64,000 nt of DNA from Arthrobacter sp. AFG20 (GCF_002892795.1 NZ_PJMC01000004.1:301761-365760); one strand, 5' to 3'; shown: positions 33,029 through 43,624, numbered from the stretch's first letter. Translations and numbers: made by a program. The notes: generated by a model from the letters alone, not told the origin.

Positions 33029-36000
33029 ATGTTCAGTGCGACGTTCAGGCGAGCCTTCGCGGGTTTCAGTGCCGGTGTGGTTTCCGTGGCTTTGGCCCTG
33101 TCAGGAGCGGTTTCTGCCGGTGCCGTTGATCTCGCGGCTGAAGCTGTGGTTGACACGGCTGCCCCGGCGGCCGTGTACTCCGACGCCCAGTACCCTCAGG
33201 ACGGTGCGGCCGGCAAGACGTTCAAGGATGTTCCAACCATTGCAGCGTTCGCCCGAGAGATTGGCTGGCTGGCTGCGTCCGGTGTCTCGACCGGCTGGCC
33301 GGACGGGACTTTCAAGCCGATAACCGCGGTCAACAGGGACGCCATGGCTGCCTTCATGTACAGGCTGGCGGGAAAACCGGCGTTCACGCCCCCGAAGGTG
33401 TCGCCTTTCACCGATGTGGCCCCGGGCTACCTGTTTTACAAGGAAATCACATGGCTTGCGGCCGAGGGCATCTCCACCGGATGGGCGGAACCAGGTAACA
33501 AGCGATCTTTCCGGCCGGTGCAGCCTGTGAACCGGGACGCGATGGCCGCGTTTATGTACCGCCTCGCCGGAAAACCGGCGCTGTCCACGTCTACTGGATC
33601 TCGTTTCAAGGATGTTCCGGCAGGCCGGGCGTTCAGCACGGAAATCGGCTGGCTGGCTTCCACCGGGGTCTCCACCGGGTGGGCGGACGGCACCTTCCGG
33701 CCGCTGCAGGCAGTCAACCGCGATGCGATGGCTGCGTTTATGTACCGGTTCCTAGTGCGCGCCCGGCCACTTGCTGCCGGGACCACCAGCACCGTGCATC
33801 TCGGCCCGCTGGCCACCGGCCACAGCGCCGGCCTAGTGCGGCTTTCGGTGAAGGATGCCAAGGACACCGTGACCGTCAGCGTGACCGGCGCTCCCGCCCT
33901 GACTGTTCCCTCGGGAACGTCTGCCTCCACGACCGTCTTGGCGCCGCTCGCTAACGGGGCCATCACCGTCTCCGCTTCCACCGACACACACGTGGCGATC
34001 CAACTCATCGCCACGTTTGACGGGGCTGGGACGGTTCCCGGATCGACTATTGCACTGCCTGCACCGGTCACACGCGCGGACACGGACCGCCAGCTGGCCG
34101 GTGCACAGCTTTCAACAGCCCCCCTCGAGATCGGCGTTACAGGAACAGGGGGAGTGCCGGCCACGGAGGTGCGAGCAGTTTTCGTTACCGCAACCGTCAC
34201 TCTGGCAGCTCCGGACACTCTTCGTATCGATGATCAGGACCTGAATGTCGGGGCGGGAGTGACATCGATCACGACGATGCTGCTGCCTTCCGAATCTGGC
34301 GCTGTGACTGCCTCATTGGGCTCAGGGACGGGATCGCTGCGAATGGACGTCCGTGGCTACGTCACCGACGCTGCGCAGGAAGCACCGAACGTGAACGTGG
34401 GCGGAAGTTTCGTTCCTGCCCGTAAATCCACGCCCCAGAAGTTCACAGCCACTACCGCTGGCGCTCTAATTCCTCTGCAGGGTCCGGCCGGCAGTGAGGC
34501 CGCGCTGATGCTGGTTTCTGCAGAATCCGCCGGCGCGGCCACCAGCGTCCTCGATGTCGCTCCGGGTTCCACTCCCGGGGTTGGAGGTGCAGTGATCGAC
34601 GCCGGACGAGGCGCCCAGCCTCAGCTGGCTTTCATTCCCTTGCGAAAGGGCCAGCCGACGGCAAGGATTGGAGCTGGCTCCGCTGCCGCCGTCGCTCTTC
34701 CGTTGGGAACCCTTCTCGCGGCGCCGCCCGCTGCCTCAGGTCCGGCGCCCGTAGTAAGCATTACTTCGCCCGCGTCTTCGGCCAGCGTGGATCTTGGAGA
34801 GACCGGGAAGCTCGTGCTGGAAGGCACGGTGGCGTCGTCCACGGCCCACGTTGCGGCAATGCTGGTAACCGTGGGTGGGGCTGCGGTAGGAACACCGAAA
34901 GTGCGGCAGACCGCGGGGGGCATCCGCTGGTCTTTCGAGACGGGCCTTCCGCAGAGCGGCCAGGTAAGTTTCACGGTAAGCGCCACGGACAGGGCCGGGC
35001 ACACCGGCTCATCCAGCGTCCTGGTGAACGCCGTCCTGCCGACGGCTTCCACGCAGATCATCTCCCCTGATGCGGTGCAGCTGGACGAGGCGGTAAACCC
35101 CGTGCAGTCTGTCACTCCCACCTCGGTGACGGTGGCCAACAGCCCGGACCTGGCGGTTGGCCAGATCATCGTCGAAGGACCCAGCGCCGCCGCGCCGGAC
35201 GGACTGCTGCGGCAGGTGGCGGCCGTTGACCAGGTGGGCAGTTCCACCGTTGCAACGACCACGCCGGCGACGCTGGCCGATGTGTTCCTCCAGGTCGATT
35301 TCAGCCAGGAGGTGCCCCTGGACAGCAGCAGGGGACTGGCCACCACTGAAACAGGGGCCGACGGCGACAACTCCCCGGGACTCACGGTCCAGGACGAAGG
35401 AATTGCCGCTGCAACGGTCGAAGCGGGATCGGACGTGTCCCTCGACACCTACACCGACACAGCCACGTCCAGCTGGACCGATGCCGAAGTTGTTCCCCTC
35501 AACGCGGCGCCGGCAAGAATGACGGCGCAATCACTCCGGCCTGCCGGGATAGCGCCCCTGGCAACCATCGATGAAAGTATGCAGTTTGCAAGCCACATCT
35601 CACTGAAAGATACGTTCACGTGCGACGTCGTCAAAGGCTGCCTGGCGCTGGGCAAGACTTCCGATTCCACGATCCAGAAGGCCAAAGCCGCCATAGCCTC
35701 CTCAGCTGGATTCTCATTCAGCGGCGAGGCGAAAGTCGGATTCACTCTGACCTTCACCCTCAGGACTGATATTCAGTGGAGTTGGGGCATCCCCCACACG
35801 AACGTCGAGGAATTCTCAACGATCGTCCACACGGAGATGAGCGCAAAAGCCACAGGCAGCGCTTTTCTAAAGACCGCCACCAACCAACGCATCAAACACG
35901 AGCTCGCCACGCTCAAGATGGCGCCCATCACGTTCGTCGTCCTCACGATTCCTGTCGTGATCAGGCCGGGCGGCACCGTCTACCTCGAAGCCAACTTTTC

Positions 36001-37924
36001 GGCCGCAGCGTCCCTGACGGTGGACCTTGGGGTGGAGCGCACCCAGGACTTCGGCGTCCGCTACTCATCCAACGGCGGTTTCAGAAGCGTGGACACCGGC
36101 CCGGTCACCAAATTCAGCACGCCGGTGTTTGGACCGAACGGCAACCTCGCTGTGACCGGAAAAATCGAAGCGGGATTCGGGCCCACGCTCAAAACAAGTC
36201 TCCTGATCTACGGCTTCGCCGGGCCTACCCTGACAATCGGTGCGCAGGCAGGGGCCTCCGCGTCGATCACCATGGCCACGACCGGAAACAAAGTTGACGC
36301 ATCCCTGTACATCAGGGGCGACGTGATCGTCGGCGTCGAACTCACCGTGCCCATCATTGAAAAGAAGCTACTCGACGCCGTGATCGTCAGTGGCAACTAC
36401 ACCTGGAAAATCAAATCCTGGCAATGGGACTATGCCACCACCTTCCCCGGGGCAGAGTTGCCTCCCGAAACTCCCAAGCTTGCAATTACGAACACACAGC
36501 TACCTCAGGGAACTACAGGGAAGGCGTACTCCCTCCAACTGACTGCCACAGGAGGGACAGCTCCATACAGTTGGCGGGTCAGCTTGGGGACGCTGCCGGG
36601 AGGACTCAGGCTCGACCCTGCAACGGGCACCATTAGCGGAACTCCCACCGCCGAAGGAACTAAGTCTGTGACCGTAGCGGTGGCTGACAGCGACGGGGCC
36701 GAGGCGCAGACGGTCTTGCCTATATCCATTGCTGTCAGCGGAGCCTTCTCCGAGGCTCAAGCCGTGGCTGGTGGCTGGATGTCGCGGGTTGCTCTCAAGA
36801 ACGACGGGACCGTCTGGCAATGGGGCGGGAGGCAGCCAAACAGCAGTCAAACCGGGTCGTTGTTCGCCCGGCAAGTTAGCGGAATCACGGACGTCCGGTT
36901 GCTGCGAGTCTTCGGTCGAGCTGTATACGCGATTAAAGTTGATGGATCGCTATGGTTTTGGGGCTCCGAGGCTTTCGGACGGTCATCGGCCACGCCGGTC
37001 AAGATCGAGGGCCTTTCCGCTGTTGCCGACGTCGTCGGAGGCCAAACGCTCTTTGCAATAAGAACCGACGGTTCGGTCTGGGCCTGGGGCCAAAACGAAA
37101 CGGGCCTCTTAGGCGATGGAACAGTTACTGCCAGTTCCACACCCAAACCCGTCCCGGGTGCCTCAGCCGTTCGCAGCATTTCCAGCGATGATCGGGTTGC
37201 CGTTGCCGTTCGGACTGACGGGTCACTCCTGGCATGGGGGGAGAACTACTTTGGTCAGCTTGGCGACGGCACCACGACCGATTCACGTGTGCCCAAGGCC
37301 GTCGCGGGCCCAGTTAACGTCACTAAAGTGGCGATCAATGGCAGCGCGCTGACGGCCGTCGGATCGGACGGAACGGTTTGGTGCTGGGGCGTTAGTCTAT
37401 TTGCGCCATTCGAGACCAGTCAGCCATCGCAGCTAACGGCCCGCGTCGCTGAAGGACTTCCCGCCATCAAGGACGTCGTCATGGACGGCAGCGGGACCCT
37501 CGCCCTTGCCAAGGACGGAACAGTTTGGGCTTGGGGTTCTAACCAGCGGGGACAGCGAGCTACCCCGGCCACAACCTGGCGCGTCTTCACACCCAATAAA
37601 GTGGATGGTCTGGGTCCCGTCCAACAGATTACGTCCGTCGACATGAGTGCCTTTGCCGTCGGCATAGACGGCACAGTCTGGGCGTGGGGCAAGAATGATG
37701 GCGGACAACTGGGTGTAGGCGGTGCTGCTGAATCGCACGTACCCCGGAAGCTACCGGGTCTCGCGGGTACTATTCGCGTCGAAGTCGCGCCGGGTGGAGG
37801 AGCCGCCATATTGGAAGGCGGGTACCTGTGGACTTGGGGCGGCAATTCTTATGGCGAGCTCGGTAACGGAACCACAATTGCAACCAATTCGCCCGTCCAA
37901 GTGAGGGGAGAGCCCATGCCTTAG
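33029..37924 (+). CDS. giant surface protein: three SLH domains, Ig-like domain, RCC1 repeats
   Basis: A 1631-aa exported protein. After a signal peptide (to about residue 33), three SLH domains span about 62-248, each with F-x-D-V, then I-x-W-L-A and G-x-S-T-G-W, ending R-D-A-M-A-A-F-M-Y-R. A long Thr/Ala/Val-rich beta region follows. A putative Ig domain (L-P-x-G-T-x-G-x-A-Y-S, G-G-T-A-P-Y-S-W) is at about 1150-1240, and six or more RCC1-type repeats (V-W-A-W-G then G-Q-L-G-D-G-T) fill 1240-1625. SLH domains typically bind pyruvylated wall polymer. ATG 33029 has G-G-G-G-G-A-A. The TAG stop overlaps the first base of an IS5-type end, so the native terminus may have been trimmed slightly. Confidence 0.9.
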   Translation: MFSATFRRAFAGFSAGVVSVALALSGAVSAGAVDLAAEAVVDTAAPAAVYSDAQYPQDGAAGKTFKDVPTIAAFAREIGWLAASGVSTGWPDGTFKPITAVNRDAMAAFMYRLAGKPAFTPPKVSPFTDVAPGYLFYKEITWLAAEGISTGWAEPGNKRSFRPVQPVNRDAMAAFMYRLAGKPALSTSTGSRFKDVPAGRAFSTEIGWLASTGVSTGWADGTFRPLQAVNRDAMAAFMYRFLVRARPLAAGTTSTVHLGPLATGHSAGLVRLSVKDAKDTVTVSVTGAPALTVPSGTSASTTVLAPLANGAITVSASTDTHVAIQLIATFDGAGTVPGSTIALPAPVTRADTDRQLAGAQLSTAPLEIGVTGTGGVPATEVRAVFVTATVTLAAPDTLRIDDQDLNVGAGVTSITTMLLPSESGAVTASLGSGTGSLRMDVRGYVTDAAQEAPNVNVGGSFVPARKSTPQKFTATTAGALIPLQGPAGSEAALMLVSAESAGAATSVLDVAPGSTPGVGGAVIDAGRGAQPQLAFIPLRKGQPTARIGAGSAAAVALPLGTLLAAPPAASGPAPVVSITSPASSASVDLGETGKLVLEGTVASSTAHVAAMLVTVGGAAVGTPKVRQTAGGIRWSFETGLPQSGQVSFTVSATDRAGHTGSSSVLVNAVLPTASTQIISPDAVQLDEAVNPVQSVTPTSVTVANSPDLAVGQIIVEGPSAAAPDGLLRQVAAVDQVGSSTVATTTPATLADVFLQVDFSQEVPLDSSRGLATTETGADGDNSPGLTVQDEGIAAATVEAGSDVSLDTYTDTATSSWTDAEVVPLNAAPARMTAQSLRPAGIAPLATIDESMQFASHISLKDTFTCDVVKGCLALGKTSDSTIQKAKAAIASSAGFSFSGEAKVGFTLTFTLRTDIQWSWGIPHTNVEEFSTIVHTEMSAKATGSAFLKTATNQRIKHELATLKMAPITFVVLTIPVVIRPGGTVYLEANFSAAASLTVDLGVERTQDFGVRYSSNGGFRSVDTGPVTKFSTPVFGPNGNLAVTGKIEAGFGPTLKTSLLIYGFAGPTLTIGAQAGASASITMATTGNKVDASLYIRGDVIVGVELTVPIIEKKLLDAVIVSGNYTWKIKSWQWDYATTFPGAELPPETPKLAITNTQLPQGTTGKAYSLQLTATGGTAPYSWRVSLGTLPGGLRLDPATGTISGTPTAEGTKSVTVAVADSDGAEAQTVLPISIAVSGAFSEAQAVAGGWMSRVALKNDGTVWQWGGRQPNSSQTGSLFARQVSGITDVRLLRVFGRAVYAIKVDGSLWFWGSEAFGRSSATPVKIEGLSAVADVVGGQTLFAIRTDGSVWAWGQNETGLLGDGTVTASSTPKPVPGASAVRSISSDDRVAVAVRTDGSLLAWGENYFGQLGDGTTTDSRVPKAVAGPVNVTKVAINGSALTAVGSDGTVWCWGVSLFAPFETSQPSQLTARVAEGLPAIKDVVMDGSGTLALAKDGTVWAWGSNQRGQRATPATTWRVFTPNKVDGLGPVQQITSVDMSAFAVGIDGTVWAWGKNDGGQLGVGGAAESHVPRKLPGLAGTIRVEVAPGGGAAILEGGYLWTWGGNSYGELGNGTTIATNSPVQVRGEPMP

Positions 37925-38200
37925 GGCGTGTCTCCTAAATCGTGGTTGGTTTGGCAGTGACGCTTGATGGGTGTCTCGTACTTCTGTTTTGACTGACGGG
38001 CAGTGGTCCCGCGTTCAGCCGTTGCTGCCCTCCTCGGCTGGCCGGATGTGCCCGCTGAGCTTGGTCATTTGCAGACATTTCCACCGGCGGCCGACCGCCG
38101 GCCCTCGGTAAAGAGGGCTACACCGGCCGCAACGTCGTCGAACGCAACTTCAACATGCAGCCTCCACCCAGCATCACGAGTTTTTCGACGCGGCTAGGAC
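37924..38200 (+). mobile_element. IS5-type remnant, left end with internal deletion
   Basis: Begins with the terminal repeat GGGCGTGTCTCCTAAA at 37924. A transposase start at GTG 37971 reads S-R-T-S-V-L-T-D-G-Q-W-S-R-V-Q-P-L-L-P-S, the usual N-terminus of IS5-family enzymes. After about 30 codons it jumps to sequence equivalent to the C-terminal part (compare 43420-43515) and decays. The matching inverted end is at about 43608-43624. Non-functional. Confidence 0.8.
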
Positions 38201-38407
38201 AGGCCACGGGCCCCAGCAACCTCGATGCTGGTGCGTGTCGTCGGTCCCGACGACGTCTACCGAGTAGCCGGTGTCGTCTTGATCATTTCTTGAGCAAGCG
38301 TTGTTAGTCTCCGGGCGTCTGCAGCTGGGCAGGCACTCCGGATGCATATCGCCCTCAAAACCGATGGGTGTCGCATCTGGTCTTCTGGGTCCGTGTTGGG
38401 GGTTACG

Positions 38408-41400
38408 GTGTTTCGTCGTGGTGTTGCGCGTCTTCTTGCTGTCGTGTTGTGCGTGGTGGCACCTGGGCTGATGGTTATGCCATCGTCGGTCGCCGCTGAT
38501 CCGGTAGTGGAGAGGGTCGTCTCTTTCGTCGATGTCACGGAGTCTTTCTTATTCCACAAGGAGATTTCATGGCTCGCGGCGGAGGGCATATCCACCGGTT
38601 GGGACGTGGGCGGCGGGGTACGTGAGTACCGGCCGCTGGCGAGCATCGCCCGCGACGCGATGGCGGCCTTCTTATACCGAAAGGCTGGTTCCCCTGCCTA
38701 TGAGCCACCGGCTTCTTCGCCGTTCACGGATGTCGCCCCGGGAGCAGCGTTCTATAAGGAGATCACCTGGCTCGCCTCACAGGGAATTAGTACCGGCTGG
38801 GATGTGGGCGGCGGCAAGCGGGCGTATCGACCACTGAACCCAATCGCCAGGGACGCCATGGCGGCATTCCTTTTCCGATTCGCCAAGCCAGTTGGTTTCA
38901 CCGCTCCGGCCCAGACGCCTTTCGTGGATGTCGCGACCGGTGCAGCTTTTTACCGCGAGATCACGTGGTTGGCGTCTTCAGGCATATCCACAGGTTGGGA
39001 TGTCGGGGGTGGCAAGCGGCAGTACCGCCCACTCAATGGCATTGCCCGCGACGCCATGGCTGCCTTCCTGTACCGGTATGCAGCCGACAAGGTCTCTACC
39101 AATCCACTAGACCCTCGCGCCGGAACGGTGACTGTGGCGCCGGATGTTGAAGTCTTGGATATTGCCCAGCTTGACACTGCCTTGGTGTCAGCCAGCTCGT
39201 TGACCCTTCCCTCCAGCGAGGCGGCCGACATAAACCCCAACGATGTACTCGTTGCCGGAGTAACACCGGGGACCCCTGAAGGCCTGCTGGCCCGGGTTGT
39301 GGAGGTCGGTCGAGAGCCGGGAGGAAACACGCTAGTGAAGCTGAAGCCGGCGACGCTGACGGAGGCTATCGTGTCGACCTCCGGGCTGCTGGAGGTCACT
39401 GGAACTCCCGTGTCGTCCAGCTTTACCCCCGAGCCAGACGTCACGGTCACGACAGGGCAACCCGCAGCCGCAGGCCGATCCTCAAATCTGACGCGGCCCC
39501 AGGCAGTGGCGTCCGGGGAGGTGTTCTCCGAATCCTTCTCCATCAAGAGAACTATCAAGTCGGAAGTCACAAACGATGAACTCAGCGGCAACGGCTCCGT
39601 CACCCTTGAGTCCTCTGTTCGAACGTCAGCCAAGGCCAAAATGACGCTGGAGGCCGGATTCCTCCAGCTCAAAGAGGCTTCCATAGTGCTAACGCCGTCC
39701 TTCGCGTCCAAGCATTCGGTGAGTGTCAGCGGCAGCCTAGAAGGCACTGTCAGCGCGAAACTCGGAGTGCTGAAAGCCGTGATCGTTTTCCCGACAGCGA
39801 TCCCGGTCGTGGTAACGGCGGAAGCGGAGGTTGCCGCGAACCTCAATGCCGCAGGCACCGCCGAAATCTCTTATGTCACGGCCCATTCGGTCTCCTATGA
39901 CGTCGGGTTCAAGTACCGCGAGGGATCATTCAACCTGGTCAACACGAAGCCGCAAGTAACTGGGGTACAAAACGGAGTCCAAGCCACAGCGTCGCTGACA
40001 GCCCGGCTGTCACTGGACTTCGACGCTGATATCAGGTTTTACGGCATTGCTGGGATAACGTTCGGGGCGGGTCCTTACGCCTCGGCACCTATTGCTGTGG
40101 TGGCCTCTGGGGGGTCGCTGACATGGAGTTGCCCTCTGGAGATTGGCTTTGAAGCCCGTCTTGGCGTGGTGGCCGGAGTCGAAGTGATGGGGTTCAAGTT
40201 TGAACGAACCGATGGGATCAGTGCTTCTTGGAAGCTTCTGGAAGCCAACCCGTGCGAAGGCACTGCCGTCGTCGCACCCAGCCCGCCGGATTCTCCGGTG
40301 ATCACGACTAAGCAATTGCCGCCCGGTACCATCGGGCAGGCTTATCGGACAGTACTGACCGCCGCCGGCGGAGCGTCACCGTATTCGTGGAGTGTCAGTT
40401 CAGGAGTACTGCCTGACGGCTTGCAACTTGACAGCGCCAGCGGGGTTGTTTCAGGCGTTCCCTTTGGGGCAACAACGTCAGCATTTACCGTTACCGTCAG
40501 AGATGCTCGCAACGCCTCCAGCAGCCTTGCAATGAGTATCTCCATACTTCCCCTCGACGCTTCACCTTCAGGCCTTACCGGAGTACTCAAAACGGTTACC
40601 TGGGGCGACGCAGCATTCGCACTAAAAAATGATGGAACGGTATGGGCATGGGGGATGAATCCAGACGGCCTGCTTGGGACTGGCGACACGGTCAGCCCCA
40701 CAAAACCCCTTCCCACCCAAGTCGCAAATCTGAGCGGGGTGGAGGACATATATATCCCGTCAAACTATTCAGGTGCGGCGTTTGCGCGGAAGAGCGACGG
40801 CACCCTTTGGGCTTGGGGCGCTCATCAATGGGGCCTTGGAAATGGCACCACATATTCCTCCACTCCCGTACAAGTAACAGGAGTGTCATCAGTAAAAGAC
40901 TTCGAAGGTAACGGTAGCAACTTCTTTGTTGTTAACGGTGACGGAACGGTTTCGGGTTGGGGGAGAAATATTTACAACGTGCTAGGCGGTGCGCCGCAAA
41001 CCGCGCTGCCCGCTCCGGTTCCAGGTCTGTCGAACATCAAGCAAGTGTCTAGCGATGGACTATCAGCTTTTGCTGTTGATACGGATGGAAAGGTCTTTTC
41101 CTGGGGCATCGATTCCCGGGAGGTTCTTGGAAATGGCGAGCTTGGAAACTATACGGTTCCTACGGTCGTTCAGGGTCTGCCTAAAGTGCAAAAAGTGGTG
41201 TTCGACAAATATGGAGGGGCAGTTTACGCGCTCGGCCTAGACGGATCCCTGTGGACATGGGGGACTAAGGTAGGAAGCATGCTTGGCTCCTACAATAAGA
41301 GCCCAGTGCAGGTTTCCGGTATCCAGAATGTGAAGCTAGTTGTGTCTGCGTATGCGACGTATGCGATCACACGAGATGGAGCGCTTTGGTCTTGGGGCGC

Positions 41401-41791
41401 AAATTCCCAAGGTCAGCTCGGGCACGGCAATTACACCTCCATATCTGAACCGAAACAAGTTCTGGGGCTGCCGGCCGTTAGCACTCTGACAACTGACACC
41501 GAGCATGTAGTGGCCGTGATGGGTAACGGACAAATGTACTGGTGGGGGAACCGTCAGCAGTCGAGTAGCAGAAATAATTTCGGCCAGACAACTCCAGTGG
41601 CAATCAGCGCTCCCACCAATGTGGCTAGTGTCACGAACGCATTCTCGAACTACGGGGTGACCCACCCCGCCGTCTACGCCACTGGCATCGATGGAAGGTT
41701 GTGGGCGTGGGGCGATAATCGTTCTTCCGAGTTGGGGAACGGCAGCACCGACCCTTCCCCGATTCCGCTGCAAGTTGGGCTGGTTCCATGA
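38408..41791 (+). CDS. surface protein paralogue: three SLH domains, Ig-like domain, RCC1 repeats
   Basis: About 1127 aa, the same architecture as 33029 but shorter in the middle. Signal peptide to about residue 30, SLH domains at about 37-224 (I-S-T-G-W-D-V-G-G-G repeated in each), Ig-like domain at about 630-715 and RCC1 repeats to the end (L-W-A-W-G-D-N-R). I chose GTG 38408 because a G-G-G-G-G lies 6 nt upstream, as in the paralogue; the frame is open back to an ATG at 38342. The gene lies between two IS5 remnants and its RCC1 section is less GC-rich than its surroundings, suggesting separate acquisition or rearrangement. Confidence 0.88.
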   Translation: MFRRGVARLLAVVLCVVAPGLMVMPSSVAADPVVERVVSFVDVTESFLFHKEISWLAAEGISTGWDVGGGVREYRPLASIARDAMAAFLYRKAGSPAYEPPASSPFTDVAPGAAFYKEITWLASQGISTGWDVGGGKRAYRPLNPIARDAMAAFLFRFAKPVGFTAPAQTPFVDVATGAAFYREITWLASSGISTGWDVGGGKRQYRPLNGIARDAMAAFLYRYAADKVSTNPLDPRAGTVTVAPDVEVLDIAQLDTALVSASSLTLPSSEAADINPNDVLVAGVTPGTPEGLLARVVEVGREPGGNTLVKLKPATLTEAIVSTSGLLEVTGTPVSSSFTPEPDVTVTTGQPAAAGRSSNLTRPQAVASGEVFSESFSIKRTIKSEVTNDELSGNGSVTLESSVRTSAKAKMTLEAGFLQLKEASIVLTPSFASKHSVSVSGSLEGTVSAKLGVLKAVIVFPTAIPVVVTAEAEVAANLNAAGTAEISYVTAHSVSYDVGFKYREGSFNLVNTKPQVTGVQNGVQATASLTARLSLDFDADIRFYGIAGITFGAGPYASAPIAVVASGGSLTWSCPLEIGFEARLGVVAGVEVMGFKFERTDGISASWKLLEANPCEGTAVVAPSPPDSPVITTKQLPPGTIGQAYRTVLTAAGGASPYSWSVSSGVLPDGLQLDSASGVVSGVPFGATTSAFTVTVRDARNASSSLAMSISILPLDASPSGLTGVLKTVTWGDAAFALKNDGTVWAWGMNPDGLLGTGDTVSPTKPLPTQVANLSGVEDIYIPSNYSGAAFARKSDGTLWAWGAHQWGLGNGTTYSSTPVQVTGVSSVKDFEGNGSNFFVVNGDGTVSGWGRNIYNVLGGAPQTALPAPVPGLSNIKQVSSDGLSAFAVDTDGKVFSWGIDSREVLGNGELGNYTVPTVVQGLPKVQKVVFDKYGGAVYALGLDGSLWTWGTKVGSMLGSYNKSPVQVSGIQNVKLVVSAYATYAITRDGALWSWGANSQGQLGHGNYTSISEPKQVLGLPAVSTLTTDTEHVVAVMGNGQMYWWGNRQQSSSRNNFGQTTPVAISAPTNVASVTNAFSNYGVTHPAVYATGIDGRLWAWGDNRSSELGNGSTDPSPIPLQVGLVP

Positions 41792-42076
41792 AATGGACAA
41801 CGCAGCCGTCAAGGACCCGGTGAAGCGATTGGACCGCATCCACAACGCCGCGTGGGCGCCTACGTGTCCCGAGCTTCTGACGGGAGCGAAATCCTGTGGG
41901 GACGCCCCGGTGGGCTGCTTACAAACCTGTAACCTTCCACCGACGGGACTTGGGTAACCAAGCAGCCCCCCGACTACTTACAAGGGCAAGTGCTGCTTGG
42001 TTGTCGACGTCAAAATGACTGCCCCATGTGCGCCGCCGTTTACGAGAGCATCTGGGGCCCAAGGGAACGTCCCCTG
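41792..42076. other. convergent intergenic region
   Basis: 285 bp between the SLH/RCC1 gene and the minus-strand repeat protein. No coding frame is convincing. It contains imperfect inverted words around G-G-C-T-G-C-T-T-A-C-A-A-A and A-G-C-A-G-C-C, but no clear terminator or RNA gene. Confidence 0.35.
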
Positions 42077-42994
42077 TCAGCTCGGGGCCAAGATGTCTTC
42101 AGTCCCCTTGGCTGGGTTGGCCTGCGCGGCTTCTGCCACAGTACCGTCGTCGCTGACGGCGAGTCTCTCAACAACGTGACGAGGCGTCATTGGGTTGGAT
42201 GCAAGGGCGACCAAGACATCTCGAAAACAGACTCTGTCGATTGCCCACTCATCTTCGTCCTCATTCGCGTACTCGCCCGCATCGTACTCGTACAGGGCCA
42301 GGCGGAGCAGGATGTTGCGTGGAGTTCGGGCGTTGCCGGCGACGGCCTTCCAACTATCAAAATCCTTAGTTCTTACGGCCGCTGTCAAAAACTGTACGGG
42401 GCAAGCCCAATGGGTTAAGGCCGCAGTTCGTACTTCATGATCTGGGTCGTTGAGTAGCCTTTGCACGAGCGAGGCCGGAGCCTTGGGGTGGGATGCAGTC
42501 CAAGCACGAACGTGCTCGAAGTCCGTTGAGGCCGCGATTTCTTCTATCACCCCAGGGGTGATGCAAGGATTCATCAGTAGATTGTGTGGAACGTCGGAAT
42601 GGGGATACAGCTTGAGCAGATCGAGCATGACCTCTTCCGGGCATACAGGATTTCGAGCGATTTCTTCGCATGCCGCACCCCCGAGTGCCATCCATTCCGG
42701 AAATCTGGCTTGAGGAAACCCGGGGTTCGATCCTGCGCTGACCAGTACGTCTCGGTCGGGGTCCATCAGCAGCAGGTCCAGCGTCTGCTTGGTGCAGTTA
42801 GGGTTACTTGCTACGCCCGACCTAACAACGGGCTCATGGTCTGTGGCAAGTTCCTGTAGAACTGCGGGAGGCGTGCGCTTATTACTAGCGACAACACAGC
42901 GCATGTACGTTTCCTCGTGCCGGCTCAAGACCACCAACAGATTTGGGTCTTCCGTTTGCTGGGCATACGCCTGCCACTTTAAGAAATCCATCAA
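42077..42994 (-). CDS. LRV/HEAT-like repeat protein
   Basis: A 305-aa cytosolic helical-repeat protein. Repeats of about 24 residues follow V-A-S-N-x-x-T-P-x-x-V-L-x-x-L-A-x-D-x-x-x-x-V-R, as in leucine-rich-repeat-variant proteins; clear copies lie at about 33-60, 58-85, 160-190 and 258-290. Such solenoids mediate protein contacts and have no catalytic residues. It lies beside an IS5 remnant and has no obvious partner. Confidence 0.8.
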   Translation of the reverse strand: MMDFLKWQAYAQQTEDPNLLVVLSRHEETYMRCVVASNKRTPPAVLQELATDHEPVVRSGVASNPNCTKQTLDLLLMDPDRDVLVSAGSNPGFPQARFPEWMALGGAACEEIARNPVCPEEVMLDLLKLYPHSDVPHNLLMNPCITPGVIEEIAASTDFEHVRAWTASHPKAPASLVQRLLNDPDHEVRTAALTHWACPVQFLTAAVRTKDFDSWKAVAGNARTPRNILLRLALYEYDAGEYANEDEDEWAIDRVCFRDVLVALASNPMTPRHVVERLAVSDDGTVAEAAQANPAKGTEDILAPS

Positions 42995-43084
42995 TACCTC
43001 TCAAGGGCCCCACGAAGTGTCTGTGTTTATACGGAAAGTAATCGTAGTCCGGTTCCAGCCACCACAGGGGCCCGCTCGACTTAC

Positions 43085-43624
43085 ATGAATCTGTTTGCTG
43101 AACCGGACCATCATGCAATTGGACGGTCCCGCGGTGGACTGAGCACCAAGATTCACGCCCTGGTCGACGGTAAGGGTAGGACCTTGCTGCTGCTGGCCGC
43201 TCCCGGGCGGGGCGGGGGATGCGCCAATGTGCACCCATCTGATGGAGCAGCTAAAGATCAATCGCGCTGGTCACGGCAGGCCGCGCACCCGCCTAGACCG
43301 TGTCCGCGGCGACCAGGCGTGCTCATCCAGAACCATCCGAACCCACGTTCGCGATCGCGGCATCATTGCCGTCATCCCGCTACCATCCGATCAGATCGGC
43401 CATCGAAAACGACGGCGTTCCACCGGTGGCCGACCGCCGGCCTTCGATAAAGCCGGCCTTCGACAAAGAGGACTACAAGGCCGCAACGTCGTCGAACGCA
43501 ACCTCAATATCTTCAAGCAGTCGTGAGCCCTAGCAGCGCACTGCGACAAACTCGCCCTTACTTACCGCGGTGGAGCGGTCCTCCGGGCAATCAGCATCTG
43601 GCTGACAGCTTTTAGGAGACACGC
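43085..43624 (+). mobile_element. IS5-type remnant, right part of transposase and right end
   Basis: Begins mid-transposase (G-R-S-R-G-G-L-S-T-K-I-H-A-L-V-D then L-L-L-L-A-A-P-G-R). Frameshifts follow near 43205, after which T-H-L-M-E-Q-L-K-I-N and R-N-V-V-E-R-N-L-N continue in another frame. It closes with T-T-T-T-A-G-G-A-G-A-C-A-C-G-C-C-C at about 43608-43624, the inverse of the end at 37924. Same orientation as the left remnant. Non-functional. Confidence 0.83.
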
